DNA of 64,000 nt from Streptomyces sp. NBC_00236 (GCF_036195045.1 NZ_CP108100.1:7192001-7256000); one strand, 5' to 3'. Counted from the first letter of the stretch, positions 9,062 to 17,258 are shown. Notes: generated by a model not told the origin, from the sequence alone. Numbers and translations: made by a program.

Positions 9062-10495
9062 GTGCCATCGATGCTCGATGCCGTCGTGGTGGGGGCGGGC
9101 CCCAACGGACTGACCGCCGCAGTCGAACTGGCCCGCCGTGGCTTCGCCGTGGAAGTCTTCGAGGCCGGGGAGACCGTCGGCGGCGGAGCCCGCACCGAAG
9201 AACTCACGCTGCCCGGTTTCCGGCACGACCCCTGCTCGGCGGTCCACCCGCTGGGCATCGGCTCACCCGCCTTCGGCGCGATGCCCCTGGCGAAGCACGG
9301 CCTGGAGTGGCTGCAACCGCCGCTGGCTCTCGCCCACCCGTTCCCGGACGGTTCCGCAGCCGTGCTGGCCACGTCGGTGGGGGAGACGGCCATGTCGCTC
9401 GGACCGCAGGACGCGGGGGCGTACCGCAGACTCCTCGCGCCCTTCCGCGGTCACTGGGACACACTCGCCCAGGACTTCCTGCGCACCCCGTGGGACGGGC
9501 TCCCCCGGGACCCGTACCGCTGGGCGCGCTTCGGACTCGACGCGATCCAGCCCGCCACGCTCCTGTCCCGCCGCTTCCGGGGCGAGAAGGCCCGGGGCCT
9601 CCTCGCCGGACTCGCCGCCCACGCCATAGCCCCCACCAGCGGTCCCGCCACCGGTGGCATCGCCCTGCTCTTCGCCCTGGCCGCGCACGAGAAGGGCTGG
9701 CCGGTGCCGCGCGGCGGCTCGCAGGCCATCTCCGACGCACTGGCCTCGTACCTGCGGGAGCAGGGCGGCATCATCCGTACGGGCACGGAGGTCAAGCGGC
9801 TGGACGAGCTGCCGCCCGCCCGCGCCTACGTCTTCGACACCTCACCGACCGCGCTGGCCCGGATCGCCGGACTGGGCAACGCCTACCGGGGCTACCGCTA
9901 CGGCGCCTCCTGCTTCAAGATCGACTACGCGCTGTCGGGCCCCGTCCCCTGGACCGCCGAGGAGGCCCGCCGGGCCGGCACGGTCCACATCGGCCCCACG
10001 GCCGGCGAGATCGACACCGCGCTGCGCGCCGCGGTGACCGGCCGGGACCCGAGCGTGCCCTTCCTCATCACCGCGCAGCCCAGCCTCACCGACCCGTCCC
10101 GCGCCCCCGAGGGCAAGCAGGTCTTCTGGGTGTACGGACACGTCCCGGCGGGCTGGGAGGGCGACGCCACCGACGTCATCGAACGCCAACTGGAGCGGTT
10201 CGCCCCCGGCTTCCGCGACATCGTCCTCGCCCGCGCGGTGACGGGCCCGCCCCAACTCGCGGTGCGCAACGCGAACTACGTCGACGGGGACATCGCCTGC
10301 GGTGCCTTCGCCGGGCTGCAGACAGTGATCCGTCCCCGGCTCGCCAGGGTTCCGTACGCGACCGCGCACCCGTCCGTCTACATCTGCTCGTCGGCGACCC
10401 CGCCCGGCCCCGGCGTGCACGGCATGTCCGGTCACCACGCGGCGAAGGCGGTGTGGCGGCGGTTGCGCCGATCGGGGCCGTCCGGCGGCCGTTGA
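9062..10495 (+). CDS. FAD/NAD(P)-dependent oxidoreductase, phytoene desaturase-like
   Basis: The 477-residue protein starts with a dinucleotide-binding Rossmann motif ([20 protein letters not shown]), followed by the E of [16 protein letters not shown] that would bind the FAD ribose. The closing C-terminal motif [24 protein letters not shown] is typical of phytoene desaturase and carotenoid isomerase-like proteins. GGAG lies 7 nt before the GTG start. No carotenoid genes are adjacent, so it is more likely one of the generic pyridine nucleotide-disulfide or PYROXD2-like oxidoreductases. Its substrate cannot be inferred. Confidence 0.85.
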   Translation: MPSMLDAVVVGAGPNGLTAAVELARRGFAVEVFEAGETVGGGARTEELTLPGFRHDPCSAVHPLGIGSPAFGAMPLAKHGLEWLQPPLALAHPFPDGSAAVLATSVGETAMSLGPQDAGAYRRLLAPFRGHWDTLAQDFLRTPWDGLPRDPYRWARFGLDAIQPATLLSRRFRGEKARGLLAGLAAHAIAPTSGPATGGIALLFALAAHEKGWPVPRGGSQAISDALASYLREQGGIIRTGTEVKRLDELPPARAYVFDTSPTALARIAGLGNAYRGYRYGASCFKIDYALSGPVPWTAEEARRAGTVHIGPTAGEIDTALRAAVTGRDPSVPFLITAQPSLTDPSRAPEGKQVFWVYGHVPAGWEGDATDVIERQLERFAPGFRDIVLARAVTGPPQLAVRNANYVDGDIACGAFAGLQTVIRPRLARVPYATAHPSVYICSSATPPGPGVHGMSGHHAAKAVWRRLRRSGPSGGR

Positions 10496-10551
10496 CCTCC
10501 GCCGCGGGCGGTCGGCCGCCACGGACCCGCGTACCACGGCATGATGGCCGG

Positions 10552-11091
10552 ATGCGCACACCTTCCGCCGTCACCGTCACCCTCGTACGGGGCGACATCA
10601 CCCGGCAGTCCGTCGACGCCGTCGTCAACGCCGCGAACTCCTCCCTGCTCGGCGGCGGCGGGGTGGACGGTGTGATCCACCGCCGGGGCGGCCCCGAAAT
10701 CCTGGCCGCCTGCCGGGAGTTGCGCGCCTCGAAGTACGGCAAGGGGCTGCGCACGGGCCGGGCTGTCGCCACCACCGCCGGGAAACTGGACGCCCGCTGG
10801 ATCGTGCACACGGTCGGCCCGGTCTGGAGCAGCGCCGAGGACCGTTCTGCCCTGCTGGAGTCGTGCTACCGCGAAGCGCTGCGCGTCGCCGCGGAGTTGG
10901 GGGCACGCACCATCGCCTTCCCCGCGATCTCCACGGGCATCTACGGCTGGCCGATGGACGACGGCGCCCGCATCGCCGTCCGCACCGTACTGGCGGAGGC
11001 CGCGGCGCCCGTCGAGGAGGTGCGGTTCGTGCTCTTCGACGCGCACGCGTACGTGGAGTTCGAGGAGGCGCTGGCGGCCGCACGGGGCTGA
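10552..11091 (+). CDS. Macro domain protein (O-acetyl-ADP-ribose deacetylase type)
   Basis: The 179-residue protein is essentially a single macro domain. It has the adenine/ribose-binding N-terminus VTLVRGDITRQSVDAVVNAANSSL, the loop LLGGGGVDGVIHRRGG and the phosphate-binding segment FPAISTGIYGWP. Such MacroD-type proteins hydrolyse O-acetyl-ADP-ribose or remove mono-ADP-ribose from proteins. The start was set at the ATG that opens the domain; codon bias fails upstream. A sirtuin, which generates O-acetyl-ADP-ribose, is encoded about 5 kb downstream, but the two are not in one operon. Confidence 0.93.
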   Translation: MRTPSAVTVTLVRGDITRQSVDAVVNAANSSLLGGGGVDGVIHRRGGPEILAACRELRASKYGKGLRTGRAVATTAGKLDARWIVHTVGPVWSSAEDRSALLESCYREALRVAAELGARTIAFPAISTGIYGWPMDDGARIAVRTVLAEAAAPVEEVRFVLFDAHAYVEFEEALAAARG

Positions 11092-11121
11092 CAGCGGGTG
11101 GGCGAACCTCCGCAATGCCCG

Positions 11122-11181
11122 CCCGGCCGTGCTCGGGCCGCCCGGCCGTGCTCAAGCCGCCCGGCCGTGCTCAAGCCGCCC
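11122..11181 (-). repeat. 19-bp x 3 tandem repeat spanning the stop codon of the UBP-finger gene
   Basis: Read on the minus strand, the unit GGGCGGCTTGAGCACGGCC occurs perfectly twice and once with two changes, at 11163-11181, 11144-11162 and 11125-11143. The first unit contains the TGA stop of the zinc-finger gene. The second repeats that TGA in another reading frame, and the third has lost it. Confidence 0.9.
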
Positions 11182-11476
11182 TGGCGGGCCCGATACCGTC
11201 GACGTCGAAGGTCACTTGGTCCTCGTAGCACCACCACCACGTCTCGCCCGGCTCGTAGGAGCGGATCAAGGGGTGGCCGGTGGCCTCCCGGTGCGCGGTG
11301 GCGTGCTTGTTGCGGGAGGAGTCGCAGCAGCCGACGTGCCCGCAGCTCTGGCACTCGCGCAGATGCACCCAGGCGTCACCCTGAGCGACGCACTGCGGGC
11401 AGGAGTCGGGGCTGTCCGGGGTGACACGTCTGACCTGGTCCAGATGCGAACAGATCGGCGCGGGCGTGTCCGTCAT
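11171..11476 (-). CDS. UBP-type zinc finger domain protein
   Basis: The 101-residue protein is almost wholly a ZnF_UBP domain. It has paired Cys ligands in CPQC and the segment HLRECQSCGHVGCCDSSRNKHATAHREATGHPLI, followed by WWWCYEDQVTF. In eukaryotes this fold binds the free C-terminus of ubiquitin; in actinobacteria small stand-alone copies are common and their ligand is unknown. The gene is convergent with the macro-domain gene, and its stop codon lies within a short tandem repeat. Confidence 0.88.
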   Translation of the reverse strand: MTDTPAPICSHLDQVRRVTPDSPDSCPQCVAQGDAWVHLRECQSCGHVGCCDSSRNKHATAHREATGHPLIRSYEPGETWWWCYEDQVTFDVDGIGPARAA

Positions 11477-11704
11477 GAAGGACCCTCCCTCGTGTTCCCC
11501 GCTACGGGGCCGGGCAATCAGGTCCGCGCGGGTCGGCGGGCATCAGGCCCGCCCATGGATGTCGAGATCCCTTCAAGGCTCTCACCGGGACGTCGGCTGT
11601 CAACTTCAGGGCCTCCGGCTTGGCAGCCGGTGAAGTCCTGGCAGCTGAAGGCTGATGTCGGATTCTCGCCAGCCCTCGCCCTGCCGGTGGCCCATGCTTG
11701 AACC

Positions 11705-13192
11705 ATGCACACCGACACCGAGCGCTGCGTGAGGGCCGTCCAGTCCAAGGACGCCCGGTTCGACGGCTGGTTCTTCACCGCGGTCCTGACCACCCGGATC
11801 TACTGCCGCCCGAGCTGCCCCGTCGTGCCGCCGAAGGTCGAGAACATGAGCTTCTACCCGAGCGCCGCCGCCTGCCAGCAGGCCGGATTCCGGGCCTGCA
11901 AGCGGTGCCGGCCCGACACGAGCCCCGGATCGCCCGAGTGGAACGCCCGCGCCGACTCCGTGGCCCGCGCCATGCGCCTCATCCGGGACGGGGTCGTCGA
12001 CCGGGAAGGCGTCCCCGGTCTGGCCACCCGGCTCGGGTACTCGGCCCGGCAGATCGAACGGCAACTGCTCGCGGAGCTGGGCGCCGGACCCCTCGCGCTG
12101 GCCCGGGCACAGCGGGCGCAGACCGCGCGGGTGCTCATCGAGACGACCGGGCTGCCCATGGCCGAGGTGGCCTTCGCGGCCGGGTTCGCCTCGATCCGCA
12201 CCTTCAACGACACCGTCCGCGAGGTCTTCGCCCTCGCCCCGGGGGAGCTGCGCAGCCGCGCCTCCCGGTCGGTGCGGCAGCCGGCCACGCCCGGGACGAT
12301 AGCGCTGCGGCTGCCGTACCGCGCCCCGCTGAACCCCAGCAACCTCTTCGGGCACCTCGCCGCGACGGCCGTCCCCGGAGTCGAGGAGTGGCGCGACGGG
12401 GCCTACCGCCGCACGCTCGACCTGCCGCACGGGCACGGCATCGTCGCCCTTACCCCGCACCCCGACCACATCGCCTGCCGGCTCGCGCTCACCGACCCGC
12501 GCGATCTCACCCTGGCCATCAGCCGGTGCCGCTGGCTGCTGGACCTGGACGCCGACCCCGTGGCCGTCGACGAGCAGCTGCAGGCCGATCCCCTGCTGGC
12601 CCCGCTGGTGGACAAGGCGCCGGGCCGCCGGGTGCCGAGGACCGTCGACGGTGCGGAGTTCGCCGTCCGGGCCGTGCTGGGCCAGCAGGTGTCCACCGCC
12701 GCCGCCCGTACGCACGCGGCCCGGCTGGTCACGGCCCACGGCACTCCCGTCGACGATCCGGAGGGCGGCCTCACCCACCTCTTCCCGGCGCCCCGGGCGC
12801 TGGCCGGGCTCGACCCCGAGCAGCTCGCCCTGCCCCGCAGCCGCCGCCGCACCCTGACCACGCTCGTCGGCGCCCTGGCGGACGGCTCGCTGCGGCTGGG
12901 CACCGACACCGACTGGGAGAAGGCGCGGGCCGAACTGACCGCGCTGCCCGGATTCGGCCCCTGGACCGTCGAGGTCATCGCCATGCGGGCGCTCGGCGAC
13001 CCGGACGCCTTCCTGCCGACGGACCTCGGCATCCGGCGGGCCGCCGAGCAGCTCGGCCTGCCGTCGACACCGGCCGCGCTCACCGCACGCGCGGCGGGCT
13101 GGCGGCCATGGCGGGCCTATGCCGTCCAGTACCTGTGGACCGTCGACGACCACCCCATCAACCACCTTCCCGCACAAGGAAGTTCCTCGTGA
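11705..13192 (+). CDS. alkA: Ada-type regulator fused to 3-methyladenine DNA glycosylase (AlkA)
   Basis: This 495-residue fusion begins with an Ada zinc domain whose ligands C34, C38, C65 and C68 have the same 4-27-3 spacing as E. coli Ada; C34 would accept methyl groups from DNA phosphotriesters. An AraC-type helix-turn-helix follows (residues about 85-185), then an AlkA N-terminal domain and a helix-hairpin-helix glycosylase domain with LPGFGPWTVEVIAMRALG and the catalytic Asp in PTDLGIRR. It should both sense alkylation damage and excise 3-methyladenine-type bases. The stop overlaps the start of the methyltransferase gene (GTGA), forming an adaptive-response operon. Confidence 0.95.
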   Translation: MHTDTERCVRAVQSKDARFDGWFFTAVLTTRIYCRPSCPVVPPKVENMSFYPSAAACQQAGFRACKRCRPDTSPGSPEWNARADSVARAMRLIRDGVVDREGVPGLATRLGYSARQIERQLLAELGAGPLALARAQRAQTARVLIETTGLPMAEVAFAAGFASIRTFNDTVREVFALAPGELRSRASRSVRQPATPGTIALRLPYRAPLNPSNLFGHLAATAVPGVEEWRDGAYRRTLDLPHGHGIVALTPHPDHIACRLALTDPRDLTLAISRCRWLLDLDADPVAVDEQLQADPLLAPLVDKAPGRRVPRTVDGAEFAVRAVLGQQVSTAAARTHAARLVTAHGTPVDDPEGGLTHLFPAPRALAGLDPEQLALPRSRRRTLTTLVGALADGSLRLGTDTDWEKARAELTALPGFGPWTVEVIAMRALGDPDAFLPTDLGIRRAAEQLGLPSTPAALTARAAGWRPWRAYAVQYLWTVDDHPINHLPAQGSSS

Positions 13193-13731
13193 CCACGACA
13201 CGCACCAGCACGGTGACCCGGCAGTCCCGGCCGACCCGGCAGCACACGGTGATCGACAGTCCGTACGGCCCGCTGACCCTCGTCTCCACCGACCGGGTCC
13301 TCGCCGGCCTCTACATGACCGGTCAGCGCCACCGGCCGCCCGAGGAAACCTTCGGCGAGCCCGACGCGGGCCCCTTCGACGAGGCCGTCGAGCAGCTGGA
13401 CGCCTACTTCGCCGGAGAGCTGCGGGAGTTCACTCTCCCGCTGGACCTGGCCGGAACCCCGTTCCAGCGTTGCGTCTGGGCCGAACTCCAGCGGATTCCG
13501 TACGGTGAGACCCGTACGTACGGCGAACTGGCGGAGAACCTCGGCAAGCCCGGCGCCTCGCGCGCGGTGGGGCTGGCCAACGGCAAGAACCCGGTCGGCA
13601 TCATCGTGCCGTGCCACCGGGTGATCGGGGCCTCGGGGAGCCTCACCGGATACGGCGGCGGGCTGGACCGCAAGCAGCGGCTGCTGGCCTTCGAGAACGG
13701 TACGGAGGACAGCTCCCCGGCACTGTTCTAG
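13189..13731 (+). CDS. ogt: Methylated-DNA--[protein]-cysteine S-methyltransferase
   Basis: The 180-residue suicide repair protein has the active-site motif IIVPCHRVIG, in which the Cys takes the alkyl group from O6-methylguanine. The preceding segment RAVGLANGKNP and the N-terminal DNA-binding PFQRCVWAELQRIPYGETRTYGELA are also present. The frame is open far upstream, but the GTG in the GTGA overlap with alkA gives the usual family length. It is translationally coupled to the Ada/AlkA fusion, so both alkylation repair activities should be co-produced. Confidence 0.95.
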   Translation: MTTTRTSTVTRQSRPTRQHTVIDSPYGPLTLVSTDRVLAGLYMTGQRHRPPEETFGEPDAGPFDEAVEQLDAYFAGELREFTLPLDLAGTPFQRCVWAELQRIPYGETRTYGELAENLGKPGASRAVGLANGKNPVGIIVPCHRVIGASGSLTGYGGGLDRKQRLLAFENGTEDSSPALF

Positions 13732-13742
13732 GAACCGTACGG

Positions 13743-13779
13743 CGAAGGGCCCCGCGCAGACGACACGCGGAGCCCTTCG
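13743..13779. terminator. Bidirectional terminator between ogt and the GDT1 transporter gene
   Basis: A 14-bp stem with one mismatch (CGAAGGGCCCCGCG against CGCGGAGCCCTTCG) and a 9-nt loop lies between convergent genes. Confidence 0.75.
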
Positions 13780-13797
13780 TTCGTCCTTCAGGGCCGG

Positions 13798-14382
13798 TCA
13801 GCCGGTGAAGATCTCGATGACCGTCCAGATCGCCAGCCCCAGCATGCAGACCCCGCCGATGCGCTGGACGGTCTTCAGGGGTACGCGCTTGGCGATGAAC
13901 CGTCCCGCGAGCAGGGCCAGAGCCGATACGGACATCAGCGCGGCGGCGGATCCGATCGCCGTGGACCAGGCGCCGTTGCTCGCGGCCAGGTTGGCCGTCG
14001 TGATCTGGGTGAGGTCGCCCCACTCGCTGATGAACACCGCCATGAACGCGGTGGAGTACACCGGCCAGAAGCCGGTGACCGTCTTGGGGCCGCCGTCCTC
14101 GTCGTCGTCCTCCGCGTCGGCCCGGAGCAGCATGAACGCGCCGAAGGCGAAGAGGGAGGCGGAGACGAGCTTGACGATCCAGTCGGGCAGCAGGCCGAGC
14201 AGGCCGCCCGCCCCGACGGCGATGGCGACATGGACGATGAACGCGGACGACGTGCCGAACCAGACGTAGAGCGGGCGCATGCGCGTGCCCATGGCCAGCG
14301 ACGCGAACATCGTCTTGTCGGGGAGTTCCGCGAGGAAGATCAGCCCGAAAGCGGTGATGATCGCCAGGGGGTCGAGATGCAT
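13798..14382 (-). CDS. TMEM165/GDT1 family transporter, probable Mn2+ exporter
   Basis: The 194-residue membrane protein has about six helices and the two hallmark E-x-G/P-D-K/R-T motifs of the UPF0016/GDT1 family: AELPDKTMFASL near residue 18 and the inverted-repeat counterpart SEWGDLTQITT near residue 118. A short acidic loop (DAEDDDEDGG) separates the halves. Family members move Mn2+ or Ca2+ in exchange for protons. The manganese riboswitch directly upstream argues for manganese efflux. The ATG at 14382 was chosen because upstream codons fall in the riboswitch leader. Confidence 0.92.
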   Translation of the reverse strand: MHLDPLAIITAFGLIFLAELPDKTMFASLAMGTRMRPLYVWFGTSSAFIVHVAIAVGAGGLLGLLPDWIVKLVSASLFAFGAFMLLRADAEDDDEDGGPKTVTGFWPVYSTAFMAVFISEWGDLTQITTANLAASNGAWSTAIGSAAALMSVSALALLAGRFIAKRVPLKTVQRIGGVCMLGLAIWTVIEIFTG

Positions 14383-14463
14383 TCCGGGTGGCTTTCTGTT
14401 GGAGCCGGGCCCCGGATCCGCGAAGTGCCACTGGGGCTTTTCGGAGGACCACTCGGCCCGGCA

Positions 14464-14612
14464 TGACGGCACCGCCCACGGGGCGTGGGCGTGTCATACC
14501 TGACCGAAGGTCTCGCCCGCCCGTCATGATCCACGAGCCCGGCCACCGGGAACCCGGAGGTTCCAGTGTGTCGACGACCGGTTTGCAGGGCTACTCCCCT
14601 TCGCAGCCGTCA
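14464..14612 (-). ncRNA. yybP-ykoY manganese riboswitch
   Basis: On the minus strand the leader contains the conserved element AAGGGGAGTAGCC (14601-14589). About 80 nt later comes CGAGACCTT (near 14515-14507), enclosed in a GGGCG/CGCCC helix. These correspond to the two loops that form the Mn2+ site in the yybP-ykoY class. A closing helix P1 is visible: TGACGGC (14612-14606) pairs with GCCGTCA (14470-14464). The aptamer starts four bases beyond the upstream hydrolase stop and ends about 80 nt before the transporter ATG. That 80-nt stretch contains a GC-rich palindrome, suggesting translational or transcriptional switching. High Mn2+ should turn expression on. Confidence 0.88.
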
Positions 14613-14615
14613 ACG

Positions 14616-15533
14616 TTACCGCACGCCGGCCTCGGCCTCCCAGGTGCGGTCCAGGAAGTCCGCGATCAGCGGCGCGATCTGCGGGAGGTGGTCCTCCAGG
14701 GCGAAGTGCCCGGTCTCGAAGAGGTGCAGTGCGGCGTCGGGGAGATCGCGCAGATAGGCGCGGGCGCCGGGCTCGGTGAAGAACATGTCGCCCGTGCCCC
14801 AGACGACGAGCGCCGGCGGGGTGTGCTTGCGCAGCCAGTCCTGCCACTGCGGGTAGAGCGCCACATTGGAGTGGTAGTCGAAGGCCAGGTCCAGCTGCGG
14901 CCGGGTGCGGCCCGGCAGGTCCAGGAAGTGCTGGTCCAGCGTCCAGCCGTCCGGCGCCACCAGCTCGGGGTCGGCCGTGCCGCCCTCGTACTGGCCACGG
15001 GTCGCGGGCAGGGTCAGCAGGGACCGCACGGTGTCGGCGGCGCCGGGGACCTCCGGGCGCAGCGCGATGAAGTCGCGGGCCTGCTGCGACAGCCCTTCCG
15101 CGTACGCGTTGCCGTTCTGCACCACCAGACCGGCGATCCACTCCGGGTGGCGGGCGGCGAGCCGGAAGCCGACGGGGGCGCCGAAGTCGAACACGTACAT
15201 CACGAAGCGGGACAGTCCGAGCTCCCGCACGAAGCCCTCGGTGATGTCGGCGAGCCGGTCGAAGGTGTACGTGAACGGGCCGCCGGTGGTCGAGGACGCC
15301 GGGGCGTCGCTGTGGCCGAACCCGGGGTAGTCCGGGGCGATGAGCCGGTAGTGGGCGCCCAGCGCGTCCATCAGCCGGCGGAACTGGTGCGAGGCCGACG
15401 GGAAGCCGTGCAGCAGCAGCATGACGGGGGCGTCGTCCGTCGCACCCACGGGCAGCGACTCGCGGTAGAAGACACGGACTCCGTCGACCTCGATGTGCCG
15501 GTGACGGATGTGCGGAACAGCTTGAATCGCCAT
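14616..15533 (-). CDS. Alpha/beta hydrolase with Asp nucleophile (epoxide hydrolase/dehalogenase-like)
   Basis: The 305-residue enzyme has the oxyanion motif LLLHGFPSASHQFR and a nucleophile elbow reading VFDFGAPVG, in which Asp replaces the usual Ser, as in epoxide hydrolases and haloalkane dehalogenases. The catalytic His lies in TGHFALEDH near the C-terminus. The ATG at 15533 is preceded by AGGAGG at a 9-nt spacing, which is better than the GTG two codons upstream. It is divergent from a CGNR zinc-finger gene across a short gap containing an inverted repeat, so that protein is a likely regulator. The substrate is unknown. Confidence 0.85.
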   Translation of the reverse strand: MAIQAVPHIRHRHIEVDGVRVFYRESLPVGATDDAPVMLLLHGFPSASHQFRRLMDALGAHYRLIAPDYPGFGHSDAPASSTTGGPFTYTFDRLADITEGFVRELGLSRFVMYVFDFGAPVGFRLAARHPEWIAGLVVQNGNAYAEGLSQQARDFIALRPEVPGAADTVRSLLTLPATRGQYEGGTADPELVAPDGWTLDQHFLDLPGRTRPQLDLAFDYHSNVALYPQWQDWLRKHTPPALVVWGTGDMFFTEPGARAYLRDLPDAALHLFETGHFALEDHLPQIAPLIADFLDRTWEAEAGVR

Positions 15534-15560
15534 GTTCACATGCCTCCTGGTTGGCCCGAT

Positions 15561-15591
15561 GCATTAGTTCTACGCCGGAGGGTTCTAATGC
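15561..15591. promoter_or_regulatory. Candidate operator between the hydrolase and CGNR regulator genes
   Basis: GCATTAG (15561-15567) and CTAATGC (15585-15591) form a perfect 7-bp inverted repeat in an 86-bp divergent intergenic region. This AT-containing stretch stands out against its GC-rich surroundings, and autoregulation by the CGNR protein is inferred. Confidence 0.5.
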
Positions 15592-15619
15592 GTCAAGAGC
15601 GTGAGTTAGCGTTAGCGAC

Positions 15620-16213
15620 ATGAACGGTGATGAGCCCCTGACCGGCGAGCTGCTCGCCCTGGACCTCCTCAACACGCTGCCGCACGCGGCCCAGGGCCCC
15701 CCGGTCGATCACCTGGCCGACACGGCCGGTCTGCTGGCCTGGCTGGCGCTGGAGGGCGAACGGCTGCCCGGGGCCGCCGGGGCGCGGGAGGCGACCCCGG
15801 ACGATCTGGGGGCGGTACGCGCGGTCCGGGCGGCCGCGGCCGCGGCCGTCGCGGCGGCCCGGCGCGGCGAGCGCCCGCCGGAAACGGCACTGCGCGGACT
15901 CAACGAGGCCCAGCTCGCCGCCCCCGCCGTGCGGTACGCGGAATGGAACGGCGAGAGCGTCGTGGCGCCGGCCCGCCGCTCCGGCCCGCTCGGGGTGCGG
16001 GTGGCCGCGGTCCTGGCCGAGGAGGCGGCCGAGCTGCTGGCGGGTCCGGCGCTCGCGAGCATCCGGGAGTGCGAGGCGGAGGACTGCACGATGCTGTTCG
16101 TGCCCGCCCACCCCCGCCGCCGCTGGTGCTCCGCCGCGCGCTGCGGCAACCGTGCGCGGGTGGCCCGCTACTACCGGCGCCACAAGGGGGAGGGGCCGGA
16201 CGTCCCGCGGTAG
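15620..16213 (+). CDS. CGNR zinc finger (ABATE domain) putative transcription regulator
   Basis: The 197-residue protein has an N-terminal stress-induced ABATE-type domain opening with LDLLNTLPH. It has a C-terminal CGNR zinc finger whose ligands lie in CEAEDC near residue 151 and in CSAARCGNRARVARYYRRHK near residue 170. Such proteins are thought to bind DNA and act as transcription regulators, although few have been studied. Its position divergent to a hydrolase gene with a palindrome between them suggests control of that gene and of itself. Confidence 0.85.
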   Translation: MNGDEPLTGELLALDLLNTLPHAAQGPPVDHLADTAGLLAWLALEGERLPGAAGAREATPDDLGAVRAVRAAAAAAVAAARRGERPPETALRGLNEAQLAAPAVRYAEWNGESVVAPARRSGPLGVRVAAVLAEEAAELLAGPALASIRECEAEDCTMLFVPAHPRRRWCSAARCGNRARVARYYRRHKGEGPDVPR

Positions 16214-16245
16214 GGGGACCGGAGCGGCACGAGGTCTCCCGGAGG

Positions 16246-16989
16246 TCAGGCCCCCGAAGCGGTGCCGGCCTCGTCCGTCAGCCGCTTGAGCAGTGCGGGC
16301 AGTGCCGTGCCGATCGGTTCGCGGATCGTCTCCTGCGCCAGGGCGTCGTACGGCGTCGGCTCGGCGTTCATCACGATCAGCCGCGCCCCGTGCTCCGCCG
16401 CCGTCCCGGCCAGTGACGCGGCGGGCTGCACCTGGAGCGTCGTACCGACCGCGATGAACACCTCGCAGCCCTTCGCGACCGCCATCGCGTTGCCCAGCAC
16501 CACCGGGTCGAGCCGTTCACCGAACATGACCGTGGCGGCCTTGAGAATCCCGCCGCACGTGCCGCACGGCGGATCGGGCTCCCCCGCCTCCACCCGGGCC
16601 AGGGCATCGGCCATCGTCGAGCGGGCGTGACAGCGGGTGCACACCACCTGGCGTGCGGTGCCGTGCAGTTCGAAGACCTTGCGCGCGGAGAGACCGGCCG
16701 CCTGGTGCAGACCGTCGACGTTCTGAGTGATGACACGTACGGCCACGCCCGACCGTTCCAGCTCGGCCACCGCGCGGTGGGCCGCGTTCGGCTCGGCGTT
16801 CCACGCCGCGGTGGTGCGGCGCATCTGCCAGGAACGGCGGCGGATCTCCGGATCGGCCATGTACAGGTCGTACCGGACGAGCTTCTCGGCTTCCGGGTCC
16901 TTGCGCCAGAGGCCGTTCGGCCCGCGGTAGTCGGGGATGCCGGAGTCCGTGGAGATGCCGGCGCCGCTGAGGATCGCCACGAGTGTCAT
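16246..16989 (-). CDS. Sir2-family NAD-dependent protein deacylase (sirtuin)
   Basis: The 247-residue protein has the sirtuin core: GAGISTDSGIPDYRG near residue 9, TQNVDGLHQAAG near residue 89, the catalytic His in ELHGTARQV, and four zinc-binding Cys in CTRCHA and CGTCGG. GTTLQVQPAASL and NAEPTPYD complete the NAD pocket. It removes acyl groups from lysines and produces nicotinamide and O-acetyl-ADP-ribose. It is transcribed away from a small VapB-like gene. Confidence 0.95.
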   Translation of the reverse strand: MTLVAILSGAGISTDSGIPDYRGPNGLWRKDPEAEKLVRYDLYMADPEIRRRSWQMRRTTAAWNAEPNAAHRAVAELERSGVAVRVITQNVDGLHQAAGLSARKVFELHGTARQVVCTRCHARSTMADALARVEAGEPDPPCGTCGGILKAATVMFGERLDPVVLGNAMAVAKGCEVFIAVGTTLQVQPAASLAGTAAEHGARLIVMNAEPTPYDALAQETIREPIGTALPALLKRLTDEAGTASGA

Positions 16990-16996
16990 GCGGGGA

Positions 16997-17036
16997 GCGT
17001 ACGCAGCGTACGCCGCACCGCGCGAGGCGATATCGC
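16997..17036. promoter_or_regulatory. Paired palindromes in the sirtuin/VapB divergent promoter region
   Basis: A 17-bp palindrome built from two GCGTACGC octamers around one A (16997-17013) is followed by the perfect 10-bp palindrome GCGATATCGC (17027-17036). Both lie within the 68-bp gap. They are plausible binding sites for the antitoxin-like protein or for another dimeric repressor. Confidence 0.45.
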
Positions 17037-17057
17037 GTACTGCTGACGTCCCCCGCC

Positions 17058-17258
17058 ATGGCGAAGGTATCGGTCAGTCTGGACGCGGAACTCGTGGTCG
17101 AAGTGATGGTGCTCGCGGGCGTCGGCAGCCCTCAGGACGCCGTCGAACTCGTCGTACGCGACTACATCGCGCGGGGCCACCGCACGGAGGCACGGACGGC
17201 GGCGCGCGAGGAGACCGTGCGCGAGGACGGGATCAAGCCGCCGGAGCAGCAGGGCTGA
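17058..17258 (+). CDS. Small VapB-family antitoxin-like protein (orphan)
   Basis: The 66-residue protein begins MAKVSVSLDAELVVEVMVLAG, a ribbon-helix-helix-like opening found in DUF2191/VapB antitoxins. It is followed by a predicted helix and a charged, probably disordered tail that would normally grip a VapC PIN-domain toxin. No PIN-domain gene is adjacent on either strand; the next gene is a convergent NUDIX hydrolase. It therefore looks like an orphan antitoxin or a small DNA-binding regulator. Confidence 0.65.
   Translation: MAKVSVSLDAELVVEVMVLAGVGSPQDAVELVVRDYIARGHRTEARTAAREETVREDGIKPPEQQG

Noticed and set aside
8191..10551. A long upstream extension of the macro-domain protein
   Set aside because: The extension runs through the nucleotidyltransferase and oxidoreductase genes in the wrong frame, and the macro domain is complete from the ATG at 10552.
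16983..17258. A complete VapBC toxin-antitoxin module
   Set aside because: Only the antitoxin-like half is present; the neighbouring NUDIX hydrolase and sirtuin are not toxins of this family.
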